From positions 1-21,410 of the forward strand of contig AJWJ01000414.1 of assembly GCA_000277445.1 (NCBI GenBank): 21,410 bases of DNA, in the 5' to 3' direction. The notes beneath the pieces were generated by a model that did not search any database, was not told the DNA's origin, and worked only from the letters and a program-made list of their open reading frames with translations. Both the position numbers and the translations under genes were made by a program. Source of the stretch: Polysphondylium violaceum (Eukaryota > Evosea > Eumycetozoa > Dictyosteliales > Dictyosteliaceae). Within the stretch, counting starts at the first letter, position 1. Every line of letters starts with the position of its first letter. Shown here in pieces: positions 1 to 10,500 of this stretch.

Positions 1-33
1 AAAAAAAAAAAATTTAACTCATTTTATTTTTAG

Positions 34-161
34 TGAGAACACATTCGATGCTCTTCACACATGAAGAGTGCGAATGGAATTATGTGTGTTGTTCTAAAGA
101 GAAATCAAATATAGAATTGTTTTATCAACATTACATTGATTGTTGTTTTTATAGAGTATAG
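34..161 (+). CDS. Probable terminal exon of a gene beginning left of the window
   Basis: A T-rich stretch ending in TTTATTTTTAG (AG at 32-33) looks like a splice acceptor. From 34 an open frame (two bases completing a codon, then AGA at 36) runs 41 codons to a TAG at 159-161. It contains THEECEWNYVCC and ends HYIDCCFYRV. The peptide is rich in Cys, His, Glu and Tyr and lacks the low complexity of neighbouring non-coding frames. I do not recognise a family. A run of 41 open codons is not strong evidence in such A+T-rich DNA, but the acceptor directly in front and a hairpin directly at the stop support it. Everything 5' of this exon is outside the window. Confidence 0.4.
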
Positions 162-185
162 TAATAATAAGCACTTTATTATTAC
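161..185. terminator. Perfect 10-bp hairpin at a stop codon, possible 3'-end signal
   Basis: GTAATAATAA at 161-170 and TTATTATTAC at 176-185 are exact inverse complements around a 5-base loop (GCACT), and a T run follows. The hairpin starts on the last base of the TAG stop and lies between two convergent reading frames (stops at 161 on + and 279 on -). A role in 3'-end formation is inference. Such A+T hairpins also arise by chance in this DNA. Confidence 0.35.
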
Positions 186-278
186 TTTTTATTTCGAAAT
201 ATATATTTAGTTTGGGTATCACACACATATATGATACTTGGAATATGACTCCTATTATGAATGACTTTTATACAGATT

Positions 279-669
279 TCAATTGAAATATACAAATTTT
301 ACTAAAACAATCAAGCCTATCAATGAGAGTAAGAGAAAACATAAAAAGGCTGTTGCTATATGTAATGTAGTTGGTGAGAGGGGTGGACTAACTTCTAAAT
401 CTTCTTTGGGTGTCTCATCCTAGAGAAAGATATAGATATACATATTAATATTTAATTTTCAATCGTAAAAAAATAATTATCATCTAGATATATACCTCTT
501 TAATTGATTCGTCTATAGAGATTATATCATAGGTATCATCCAATGATGAACTTTCAGATATATCTATTGATACTTCATTCTTATTAGTATTATTATTATT
601 ATCGTTATTATTTTCCATATTATTAATGATGGTAGTTGTAGGTGTAATAATTTCGACGGCAGTTGACAT
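279..669 (-). CDS. Small tail-anchored membrane protein, 104 aa, two exons
   Basis: Exon 1 (669-496) encodes 58 residues. A GTATAT donor at 495 and a TTTCTCTAG acceptor ending at 420 define a 76-base intron in phase 0. Exon 2 (419-279) adds 46 residues and ends in TGA. Without splicing the frame stops three codons after the donor. The N-terminal half is polar, with an N-rich stretch around residues 20-30 and an acidic Ser/Asp/Glu segment around 32-58. Exon 2 opens with DETPKEDLEVSPPLSP and ends in one strongly hydrophobic helix at about residues 79-98, followed by KFVYFN. There is no signal peptide. A single C-terminal anchor suggests post-translational insertion with the N-terminus in the cytosol. 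I do not recognise a family, and the function is unknown. The hydrophobic tail appears only after splicing, which makes the two-exon model convincing. Confidence 0.72.
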
Positions 670-1493
670 TTTATTTATTTTATATTATTGAAGCTATAGT
701 ATTACTATGAGTGTAAAAGACTTGTTTCTATTCTATTTTTATTATTATTATTTTTATTGAGTAATAATTAAATTTTAATAAATGATGGGTCAACTCAAGA
801 GTGGTTTAAATAGAGATCGATAATAGGGATACTAATCTATAAAAAACAACACAAAATTGGAATCTTGATGAATCTCGTCCTATGTGTTTGAGTTGTTTGA
901 ACGTTTGAAGAGTAGAGTATTTCTTTTTTACCAACCACACACCAACCACACACATTTTTAAACTTTTTTCTCAAGGGTGATTAGGGGCAGCCTATTTTTG
1001 CACTTTTCACCAAAAAAAGATTTTGATCTGACCACAGTAAATATGTTTATTGGGCTAAACAACATTTGTGTAGTATGTCATGATTAATTACCATACACAA
1101 ATTCAACCTAAAAATAGTTGAATACTGTGGCATCATTTAAATACCCGTATGGGATGATGGAACTATGGCGATCTCCGCAATATCCCAAACATATTGTTTC
1201 GATCGGTTATCAATAACGATCGTCAAATTGATATCACTAATTAATTAATTAATTTAATTAATTATTTGGTGTTGGTCTTACACTAATTCATCGATAAACT
1301 TAGATTTCATTAATCAATACTTTTTTATTCATCGAATTACTTTATCATTTATTCGGCTATTTATTAAGGATGTATATGGAGATGAAAGACAAATTCACAT
1401 GTGAAATAACTAAGAAATTATATATATATTTTCTTTCTTTTAGTAAAATTATAAAAGTTTATATTTAAATAAATATTATTTATTAAAATTAAT
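670..1493. other. Intergenic region, 824 bases, with a structured stretch
   Basis: This lies between the start of the tail-anchored protein gene and the stop of the ABC transporter gene, both on the minus strand, so it must hold the promoter of the former and the 3' flank of the latter. It contains T runs, a short direct repeat of ACCAACCACAC near 931-957, a dense series of hairpins between 976 and 1222, and a palindromic TTAATTAA tract near 1239-1263. I see no credible reading frame. Confidence 0.6.
976..1222. ncRNA. Candidate structured RNA: nested and serial hairpins, one cloverleaf-like
   Basis: The outer arms CCACAGTA (1032-1039) and TACTGTGG (1123-1130) pair over 8 bases. They enclose three hairpins. 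GTTTA/TAAAC is at 1045-1049/1056-1060 with a 6-base loop. ATTTGTGTAGTATG pairs with CATACACAAAT (1064-1077/1092-1102) with a small bulge. TTCAAC/GTTGAA is at 1102-1107/1117-1122 with a 9-base loop. Outside this, GGTGA/TCACC (976-980/1007-1011) encloses TAGG/CCTA; CATCAT/ATGATG (1131-1136/1154-1159) encloses CCC/GGG; and CAATAT/ATATTG (1178-1183/1191-1196) and a CGATC..GATCG hairpin (1200-1222) follow. It is not a tRNA: there is no T-loop or D-loop consensus and the length is wrong. The strand is unknown. A decayed MITE or chance pairing are the alternatives. Confidence 0.3.
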
Positions 1494-4400
1494 TTATCTC
1501 TTCATATGTTTAATATATTTTAAGGCAAGATAACCAATAAAGGTATAACCAATAATATAACCACCGAGAATTAAACAATTCCAACCCTTACGATCTCTAT
1601 CAAAACCATATCTAGCAATCATATCATTACCATTATTAATTGGGCAATAATATACAGTACTATTATTAGGAAGTGAAATTTCATAGGCACCTTCATTATT
1701 TGGACAATAAAATGGTTGATCTTCAAGTTCATTTACACTGAGGGTTTCCAAGCCATATTTTGAACCAACGGCATAATGCATAAATAGCCAAGCTTTGGGA
1801 ATATTTACTCTTGGAATAAAGAAACCACCAAATAGACCATACATATTTAAACTCATACCATTAAAGAGAGTTGCAATTGGAATGGTTGGGAGAGTAAGGG
1901 CAAAACACATGGCCAATGCATCGTATGTCATTACAACTAAAAAGAATACACCTAAACTGAAAAAGAATTTTGAACCATGGTCACCGATCGCCAAGCCTGT
2001 GAGGAAATAGAATGGAATCCAATAACTAAAGGTGGTCAATAAACACATTGGAATATCGGTAATAAAACCAGCCAATAAATAGAGGACTGGTGGATAAGTT
2101 CCTGATGCACTGTCTCTATAGTATACGGATCTATCTTCAATAACGGTTGGAATTTTACCAATACTGGCCATACCGGCGAACAAGAAACCCAAAAAGACCA
2201 TAGCAATTTTATTTCTTGCATCAGATTGGTCATTTCCCAAACGAAGAAACATTGTACCAATGACAAGAGCTGGAATAAATGATCTGAGGAATCTAAGAAC
2301 AATGGTTTGTGGTCTTCTAACATGATTTAACCAGGCTCTCTTGAGGAGAGAACGCATAATAATACCAAATGGAGCTGAATAGAGACCTTTGTATTTTGGA
2401 ATATCGTGACCCTCGGGAACAATACTAGAAATATCGGCAAGTTTGCTTATGGTTTCTCTGCATTGAATAGATTCCTTGTATGATTCGATTGGATTCAAGT
2501 GAGTTTTATTCTCTGCAATTTCAAGAATAAAGTCGGCAGGATTTCTTTTTTCATCGTGTTGATAGCCAAGATTGGTAAAGTATTCAACAACTTCCTTGCT
2601 ATCTTCACCAGTTTTACCAAAATAAATAACATTACCCTTATCCAACAATAAGAGTTGATCAAATTTCTCAAAAATTTCTTGACTTGGTTGATGGATGGTA
2701 CAAATGACAGTACGACCAGTGTCGGCAATCTTTTTAACGCAATTCATTACTTTGAGAGCTGCAGTGGAATCTAAACCAGAGGTAGGTTCATCGAGGAAAA
2801 GCAAATGTGGATCAGAGGCGAGTTCAATACCAATACTAACCTTTTTACGATTGGCCAAACTAATACCAATGGTTGGATTGGCACCAATTTTAGTGTTTTT
2901 GAGTTTGTTTAAATTTAATACCTCCAAGATTTCATTGATCAACTTTTCCTTATCACTGATAGAATAGGATGCTGGGAGACGGCAATTGGCACTAAATTCA
3001 ATGGCCTCAAAAACAGTTAAATTGGCAGAAAGGATATCTTGTTGTTCAACATAGGCAGTGAATCTGTTTAAATTGATATCTTCGATGCTTTGATTGTTGA
3101 CTTTAATTTCACCAGTGATTTCCCCCATATTTTTTCTACGAGAAAGGACATCCAACAATGTAGATTTACCTGCACCAGATGGACCCATGAGAGCACACAT
3201 ACCTGGAACAACGTAACCATTGACATTGGTAAGTAGGTGGAGTTTGACTTTTTCATTTTTACCAGTTTCTTTGTTCTTTTGGACAGAGTCGACAAAATAG
3301 TTCAAGTTTTGAATGGTCATGTAACAACCCTTCATATGGTGAGAGGAGGCTACTACTTTTTTATCCTTTTTAGCTTTCTTTTTCTTTTGATCTACAGTCT
3401 TGGGTGGCTTTTTGGCTTCAAATTTAACATAAACTAAACCAACATAAAACAAGCCAAACAAAGCAATGGCAAATGCTAAAACAATGACAATATCAATCCA
3501 ACGGAAATAAAAGTTTTCACTCATACCAAATTGTTTTAAAAACACTTCACCCTCGGTGATTGGACAAATTTGTACTCCTTGATATACGGAAATAAAATCT
3601 TCTGCACTTGGTGGTGGAATCAATTCCTCTGGTGAACAACCAAATGTAAGACCATACAATTCATTGGAGGAAATCATATCAATGACATATTTTAGAGGCG
3701 ACAGGTAATGTGTCCATATCCACCATCCTGGAATTTGTGGTTTTGGCAACATATATCCAGAGAAGATCATGCAAAGTACGACAATGGCTGGAGTGATTAA
3801 ACTTGTCATCAATTGACTCTCTACAAATGCTGAACATGCTTGGAAAATACCTTGAGCAATGATATTTGTTAAAAACATACCCAATACGAATATTAAAAAG
3901 CTATCGGCTCTTGCTCTAAAACCAGAGATCCAATAACAAGTGATACTAAACAAAAGTGCTTCAATGATGGCAATGGGGAACTTTGTAATGACTATAGTGA
4001 TGAAATAACCAAATGGTTTATAAAATTTACCATCTTTTTGATCATAATAAATGCTTCTAAGAGTGTAAAACTCTTCAATCGAACCAATGGTTGTCCAAAT
4101 GTGTAATACCATGGCATAATAAATTAAACCAAATCTATTTCTAGCATCTGCTTGTGTATTGCCCATTTGGAAGAATAGAGAACCAACGACAAAACCCATA
4201 AACAATGCTTGGACCCATCTAGTGACATATTGAGGTCTAAGAATCTTCATAATTTTCAAATGACGTTGTAAAAGTAATTTAAATTCATATTTCATTGAGT
4301 TTTCGTGGTTATTACCATTGGAATGATCAGTCAAATTTGTGATGCTCGAGTGTTGGTTGATTAAATCTTGAACACCTTGATAGTATATGGATTCTTTAAA

Positions 4401-5570
4401 TAGTTTTTGTAAATCGATATGTTCTACTTGATCGGATCCATCAGATATATATTTTTTAGGATCTTCTGCAACTTCTTGAATAAATTCTGCCAAAGGTTGA
4501 TTTGGAAGAGGTGAAATGTTGATTGATTCGAAATAGGGTAACATGCTTTCCATTGGACCAAAATAAGCCAATTTACCATGTTCACTGAGGATCATGACGT
4601 CGTCAAATAAATTGGTCAACTCTGGACTTGGTTGTAAGAGTGAAATGATTGTCGAAGTTTTACCTTCGATGGTGATTGATTTAACCTTGTTACAAACATT
4701 GAATGCAGTGGCAGAATCTAAACCAGTGGTTGGCTCATCCATCAAGATTAAATTTGGACATTTTGTAAATTCAGAGGCAATGGTAACTCTTCTCTTTTGA
4801 CCTCCGGAAATACCACGGAAGAATTGGTTACCAATAATTGTGTTGACAGTGTGTGAGAGACCCAATTGCTCCAAAATCATATCGACACGCTCTTTCTTTT
4901 CTTGTTCAGATACATTTTCACCCATATTACATTGAGCACTGAATTCCAATGTCTCTTTTACAGTCAACAATGCAATGTGTCTATCTTCTTGGTTTACATA
5001 AATTGTATCTTTTTGATGAGTTTCATGATCAATTGGACGATTGTTGAATAAAAGTTCACCCTCCAATGTACCAGCTGACATTCTATCTGCCAAAGTTTTG
5101 ATCAAAACACTTTTACCAGCACCTGGTGAGCCCATTAATAAAACCATTCTTCCTGGCTAAAATAATTTGGAAAATAAATATTTAATATTAATATTTAAAT
5201 TCACAATCACAATCAAAAATAGATCAATCAAAATAATAATATTTACTTTTAAAGAAAAGGATAAATCATTTAATAAATAGGTTCTTTTTTCAAATTCAGA
5301 AACTTTTTTTTTGCCATTGTCGACGTAAAAGCTGAGGTTTTTGGCAGTGACATACATGCCAGTTTTATCTGGACTATTTGTCAATTTCTCTCTGATGTGT
5401 TGTTCAAGATTGGATGGATTGATGTCAACGATTGCATCACTTGATCCAACTTTTTTAAATTTAATTTGTTGTAATTCTACACCGCCCTCCTCAAGAGGGG
5501 TGTTGTTGTCGGGTATAGGTATATCATCTCTGTAGGATGGGCTGTTATTGCTGTTATCGATTTCTTCCAT
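1494..5570 (-). CDS. Full-size ABCG (PDR-type) ABC transporter, about 1328 aa, two exons
   Basis: Exon 1 (5570-5247) encodes 108 residues ending LNDLSFSLK. A 90-base intron (5246-5157) follows. Exon 2 (5156-1494) resumes with PGRMVLLMGSPGAGKS, so the join restores an ABCG core. The order is NBD1-TMD1-NBD2-TMD2. NBD1 has Walker A GSPGAGKS (117-124), signature ISGGQKRR (224-231) and Walker B LILMDEPTTGLDS (244-256). TMD1 spans about residues 410-690 with six likely helices, followed by a Lys-rich linker. NBD2 has Walker A GPSGAGKS (766-773), a non-canonical signature ISLANRKKVS (873-882) and Walker B LLFLDEPTSGLDS (893-905). TMD2 runs to the C-terminus. Family members are ATP-driven exporters of lipids or hydrophobic compounds, usually in the plasma membrane. 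The substrate cannot be read from sequence. From memory it resembles the D. discoideum AbcG group closely, but I cannot assign a member number. The gene appears intact. Confidence 0.96.
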
Positions 5571-6427
5571 CTTGTCAAAAAAAGTTGATTACACAAGAGG
5601 ATTGGATATCGTGTGTGAAGTATGAGGGCCAAAAGCAAAAAATGAAAAACAAAAAAAAATTGACAATGACAATTGCACAAAAATACCAGAGATCGCAAAA
5701 ATTAAAAATGTATTTTTTTTTTTTTTTTGTTTGAAACTAATTGTCTGACACACGAAAAACAGTCTGAAAAGAAGTTGAAAAAAAAAAAACGAAAAAAAAT
5801 GACGCTTGCAGAAAAACGGAAATAGAAATCTAAATTTATATTGCTACAATAAGACTTCAAGCTAGTAGTTGTATAGGAGGTGAAAAGATTCTTTTTAGAT
5901 TAAAACACAACAACCAAAAACAACAATAGTATTTATATGCTGTACTTTATGCGTTTTGAGTGTGATGGTAGTGGTTTATAATAATGTGGTGTGAGAGAAT
6001 AAAAAATAAAATTATAAAAAAAATAATAAAAAAAGAGATAGATGTATATAAGTGGTGGGCAAATAATAAATTATTTTATTTTTAGATGAAGGAGTTGACA
6101 AGAAGGGTTAATATATTAGTATACTATAATGTGTGATCTAGATTCAGTATTAAATATTGATGTTGTGATTTTGTATAGAATATCAATAATGTATATATGT
6201 TGAGTGAGTGTGGTGATGGTGTGAGGTGTGATTATGTATGCATATAGATATAAATGGAAAGAGGGTGGGAAGTGATATTGAGCGGGAAAAAATAGGTTTT
6301 TCAAAAATACAAAGAATCAATCATATATAATGCAGTCACCAATCATATATTATATGTGCATATGAGGTATGATTACACAAAAATATATAAAATTAACTCT
6401 TTTTTTGAATTATTTGGGAAAATCAAG

Positions 6428-6440
6428 TCTGCGGCGCAGA
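6428..6440. promoter_or_regulatory. 13-base G+C-rich palindrome
   Basis: TCTGCGGCGCAGA is an exact inverted repeat of TCTGCG and CGCAGA around a central G, in otherwise A+T-rich DNA. It lies about 90-120 bases upstream of the structured island. It could be a site for a dimeric DNA-binding protein or part of that island's promoter. This is inference; only the symmetry is seen. Confidence 0.3.
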
Positions 6441-6549
6441 GTTTTATACTAATCTTTTTTTGATTTTTTGATTTTTTTTTTTTCTATTTTTTGAATTTTT
6501 ATTTTATATTTATATTTTGTTGTTTTGTCTAATCTAATGCGCATGCAAA

Positions 6550-6892
6550 GATTAGGAGGCGCTGGTGAAAATGAGAGGGAATCTTCGAGAACGGAATGTT
6601 TTGTCCATTTTAAAAATAGTTTTCAGACATCTTATAAGGGGGTATGTGTGTTGTTGATTAAAGTGCCACCCCCCTACAACCCACTCGCTGTTTCTGAGTA
6701 AAGCTAACACGTGGCCTGTACAAGGCAATTTAGAGTTGAAACTTGACTTGGCTTTCAAGCAAAACCATATTTTTTGGGTTTTTTAAAAATCCCGCTGCAT
6801 TATTTTGCGAGCTGGCACCGCCTCAACTCGAAATTCTCTTTTACATGACTGGGTATCTGTGATACTGACCAGGCCTAAAAAGGAAGGTTTTT
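6550..6892 (+). ncRNA. Candidate structured non-coding RNA, about 340 nt, rightward
   Basis: The G+C content jumps from about 15% (6481-6540) to about 47% (6541-6600) and 53% (6661-6720). The ends pair over long distances. 6557-6566 pairs with 6868-6876 (9 bp, G6561 bulged). 6572-6589 pairs with 6827-6843 (17 bp, C6583 bulged). Three of these pairs are G-U in a rightward transcript and would be C-A mismatches in a leftward one. A 6-bp hairpin (6852-6857/6861-6866) sits between the two 3' strands, and a G run near 6638-6642 can pair with the C run at 6669-6674. Two T5 runs (6888-6892, 6894-6898) follow directly, as expected for RNA polymerase III termination. I could not match it to SRP RNA, RNase P/MRP RNA, U3 or spliceosomal RNAs by eye. 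The alternative is a MITE-like element with decayed terminal inverted repeats; no clear target-site duplication was seen. Confidence 0.45.
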
Positions 6893-7054
6893 CTTTTTAT
6901 AACCCAAGTAATCGCATCATAAATGATTTCTGTGTATGAAAATTATTTTAAAAAACACATCACTATTAAGAAGAGAGTGGGCCCGATCATAATCATCTTA
7001 ATTCCTAGTCATTCTTAATAATTTACCAAAAACAATATTTATTATGTAGCTCAT

Positions 7055-7126
7055 CCTACAACACACACCCCACCAAGTATGAAAGTAGTGGTAATCATCT
7101 TGTTCTAGATGAGAGGTGTGTGTAGG
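7055..7126. other. Small hairpin cluster
   Basis: ACACACACC (7061-7069) pairs with GGTGTGTGT (7115-7123), extended by CCT/AGG (7055-7057/7124-7126) across a 3-base bulge. Inside lies CATCT/AGATG (7096-7100/7107-7111). The outer arm is low-complexity AC/GT sequence, so chance pairing is a real possibility. Confidence 0.25.
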
Positions 7127-7526
7127 GGTTATACATTCTTAAACAAAAAGGGGTGACACCTAATCATCATTTACCGTTGTAGTGAATATTGTCATTTATG
7201 ATTATCATAATAGTTATAATAAACTCTAATAGGCAATAATTATTATCTCTTGCTGAAATTTCTACAATCTATATTGGTACATGCTATTAAAAATTAGGTG
7301 TTTTCTTTTTTTTAGTATAAAAATTTTTTCGCACCAAATGAGTCACGCACAGGAAAAACATTCCCTTCTAGATTCATAATTTGACATTTTTAAAAATCGT
7401 AATAAATCAACTATTTGAGATTGTTACATATGAATAAAATACTTGGTGTGATTTTATTTTATTTATAATTATAATAAGAAAACTACAAATGTAATAAAAA
7501 TAAGAGTACAATGATGATGATAAAGA

Positions 7527-10500
7527 TTAACCTTGATAGAGAATAGTGGCAGTGCCTTTGGCACCTTTTTTAAATGAGGAGCCAGTGACCTTTGGATCGG
7601 TGGTGTTTTGGAAATTGAGAAGAGTATCTGATCCCTTGGGTCTGGCGTTGTTGTATGTGATTGAGTTTGAGAATTGAACACTTAATCTCACGCCAGTTTT
7701 CAAAAACACTTGTTGGACAATGACAGTGACAATTTCAGACACAGCCTCATAGCCATTGATGCCGAGGTCCAAGACAAAGTCTCTGCTTGGGGCTTTGCAA
7801 TGGATGACCAAAAAGGTGTCGGCGTTGGGTGACACAGAGATGGAGGTGATGTCGGCCAAGGGAGTTCCCCATTTCTTGACCTTGTAGTTTTTGGGGTCGT
7901 GTTTGTAAATGTTGGCATTGGTGACGACGATACCACGCTTTTGGGGCACACCTTTGGGATTGACTTTGATGACATAGTCGGCAAACAATACCTCTGTATC
8001 GCCATAGCTAGAGAAAAGGTTTTGCATAGCTTGCACGTATTTGGCTTGGTTGGGATTGGTGGGTTTCTCGAGGTAATCGGCATCAAATACTCTAGAGAAT
8101 TGCCATTTCTTCTTTCCGTGAAAGATGTCGTAGGCCAAGACCTTTTGTCTCATAGCGGGGGCCTTGGGGCCGAGGGCGAGAATCATTCTTTCGGCTCTCC
8201 AAGTGTTGTGAACCTTGTGGATCAACTCAGCGGCTCTCTCCAATACGGATGGATGTTTGGGCCATTGAATAGTCTTGCCCCACTTGGGGTCCTTGTCGAC
8301 GTTGGCAAACACTCTGTGGAGTTCTTTGAACCACTTTCTGAAACGATAGGTTCTGTAGAATAATTGGATCTTGATGGCAGCCTTTCTTTGGTTCCACTTG
8401 CTTCTAGCCTTGTAGCCACGCCAGTGCTTTTGGATGAGGGTGACGATTCTTGGGATCTCTTGCTCACGTTTCTCTTCAAAGTAGAAAAGAGTGGTGGGGT
8501 TTCTGATAAAGATCTTGGTCTTACCCAAACGATACTCTTCCTTAGAGATGTTGTGTTCGGCAAGGATGGCCTCAACGGCAGCCTTGGGCGAGCCGTTGAA
8601 TGAGGGCCAGGTCTTTTTGGCCAACATCTTGTAACGAGTAGAGAATCTTTCGTAGGTTTGTCTGTTGGCAAAACCAGCTCTACGGACACGTACGTTTTCC
8701 AAGAGACCCAAATAACGCACTTGATGTCTCACACGGTCCTCGTCAATGACACCGGCTTGCTTATTATCGTTACTCTTTATGCATCTGACATAGTGAGGAG
8801 AGCAGGCAAGAAGGGTGTTGATAAGGGCATTCATGGCATTTCTAAATTGAGAGCCGGCAGTTTCTGGTCTCTTTTTAGAGTCTTCGGGCTTGGTGGGTGG
8901 GAAGAGGCCTTGTACCAATTTGTCGCTAGAGGCTTGCATGCAATTGATCAAATCACCGAAAAGAGTATCTTTGTTTTTATCCAAAAATCCCTTGACGTCA
9001 TAGGTGACATCACCGGCATAATGTTTGAGTCTAAAGCAGCTGTCACCAATGGTTCTGTCTTTGCTGCTGGCATATGATTGGAAGTGGGCATTCTTTTCAA
9101 AATTTTTGCAAATTCCATCAAGAAAAGATTGATCGGTAGACTTGGCAATTAAACAAGACTCGTCCAACAATGAGATGAGGCCCATTGGCTTCTTTTCAAT
9201 GAGCTCACAGATGGGCTTGTTGTTAAAGTAATCAATGTTTTTCCACTCGATACCCTCACGGACATACTCTTCTTGTTCGCTCTTGAGTGTGAGTTCGATA
9301 AAGAGTTGTTGAAGCTTTTCGTTGCAATAGTTGATATTCAATTGCTCAAAGCTGTTGCTGTCAAACACTTCAAAGCCATAGATATCCAAGATACCAATGA
9401 CTGGTCCTTTCTCTGGATTGTTGATTTGAGTGTTAATCTTGGACACCAACCATTGGAACAAACGTTCATAGAGTGCTTTGGCCAAGGCATCACGAGAATA
9501 GATGGCTTGGGTGACATCCAATGGAACACTAATCACTGAACATCTCTTTCCAACACCGGTACTGATGGAACGATAGGTCAATGCCATACCCAAAGCATTA
9601 ATGTCACACTTGAGACAAGAAGCAGCGGCACCCAAAGGTTTGGGATCACTGACTCTAACAGTGGTTGTACCAGTTTGTTGTTGAGCTGTTTCGGTAAATG
9701 TAATATTACCAAGATGTAAAATGGCAGCCAACACTCTCCAAATTGCATTTTGATCATCACCATTCAATCCCAATGTCTCCATAGCCTTGAGTACAGCCTT
9801 AAAATCTCCACTGTCATCAATGGTAGACACATCAAATGCATTACTCTTTTTCAAATACTCGTATGATTGTGGTGTATTGTTGAGTCCAAGTTCATTCAAT
9901 TTACCTTGACTCAATCCCTTTAATAATTGATAAAATATATGAAAACTTCTTTCACCTACTGTTCTACCAACTACTCTAGATTTTTCTAATAAATCTATTT
10001 TTATAGATAAAAATATTAATATATGTAAATCTTTGATATATATATAAATCTATATATCTAGATACATACAATTTGTAATTTTACCACCGATTGGGACACC
10101 AACAGCATTGAATTGCATTTCCATGTATTTACCAAAACGAGAACTATTATCATTTCTAAGAGTTTTGGCATTACCAAATGCTTCTAATAAGGGATTTGAA
10201 TCCAAAAGCATCTTTGATATTTTCTCACCATCTTGATTGGCTTTACTACTGACATAGGTTAAAAATTGCATAATCTTTTTACTTGCTTCAGTCTTTCCTG
10301 CACCAGATTCACCAGAGATGATAACGCATTGTTTTTCTTGATTTTGTCTCATTGAACGATATGCATCATTTGCAAGTGCATAGCTATATTGTGGTGTATG
10401 AATGTATGAATATGAATTAATACCAATATTACTCTAGTAATCACAAATAAACACACTTACATATGTGGAGGCATTTCATATTTATATCTACCATTGTAAG

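Larger units (their letters stand above)
5571..7526. other. Long intergenic region, about 1.95 kb, between two leftward genes
   Basis: It holds the promoter of the ABC transporter gene (with A runs and T runs near 5641-5730 and 5760-5800), low-complexity A+T sequence to about 6420, a G+C palindrome at 6428-6440, T runs at 6452-6485, the structured G+C-rich island at about 6529-6898, a second small hairpin cluster at 7055-7126, and the 3' flank of the myosin gene. No frame here has convincing protein character. The stretch is unusually long for this window, where other gaps are 140-820 bases, which itself hints at an RNA gene or a mobile-element remnant. Confidence 0.6.

Noticed and set aside
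1032-1130. tRNA gene from the cloverleaf-like pairing
   Set aside because: No T-loop or D-loop consensus, an over-long middle arm, 8-bp outer stem and wrong spacing.
6116-6304. 62-codon minus-strand frame starting MKNLFFPAQ
   Set aside because: Ile/Thr/Tyr/His-rich low-complexity translation of TG-repeat DNA; no splice partners or family resemblance.
6552-6758. 68-codon minus-strand frame inside the G+C-rich island
   Set aside because: It exists because G+C-rich DNA has fewer stops. It shows no domain, and the region has strong RNA-type pairing in the other strand sense.
6550-6892. RNase P, MRP, SRP or U3 RNA
   Set aside because: The left helix strand GGGAATCTTCGAG recalls RNase P conserved region I, but there is no P3-type arm in the rightward orientation and other conserved regions were not found. 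No SRP helix 8 or U3 boxes were seen.
7899-9539. Long frames on the plus strand opposite the myosin gene
   Set aside because: Antisense shadows created by the G+C-rich codons of the myosin; no family resemblance.
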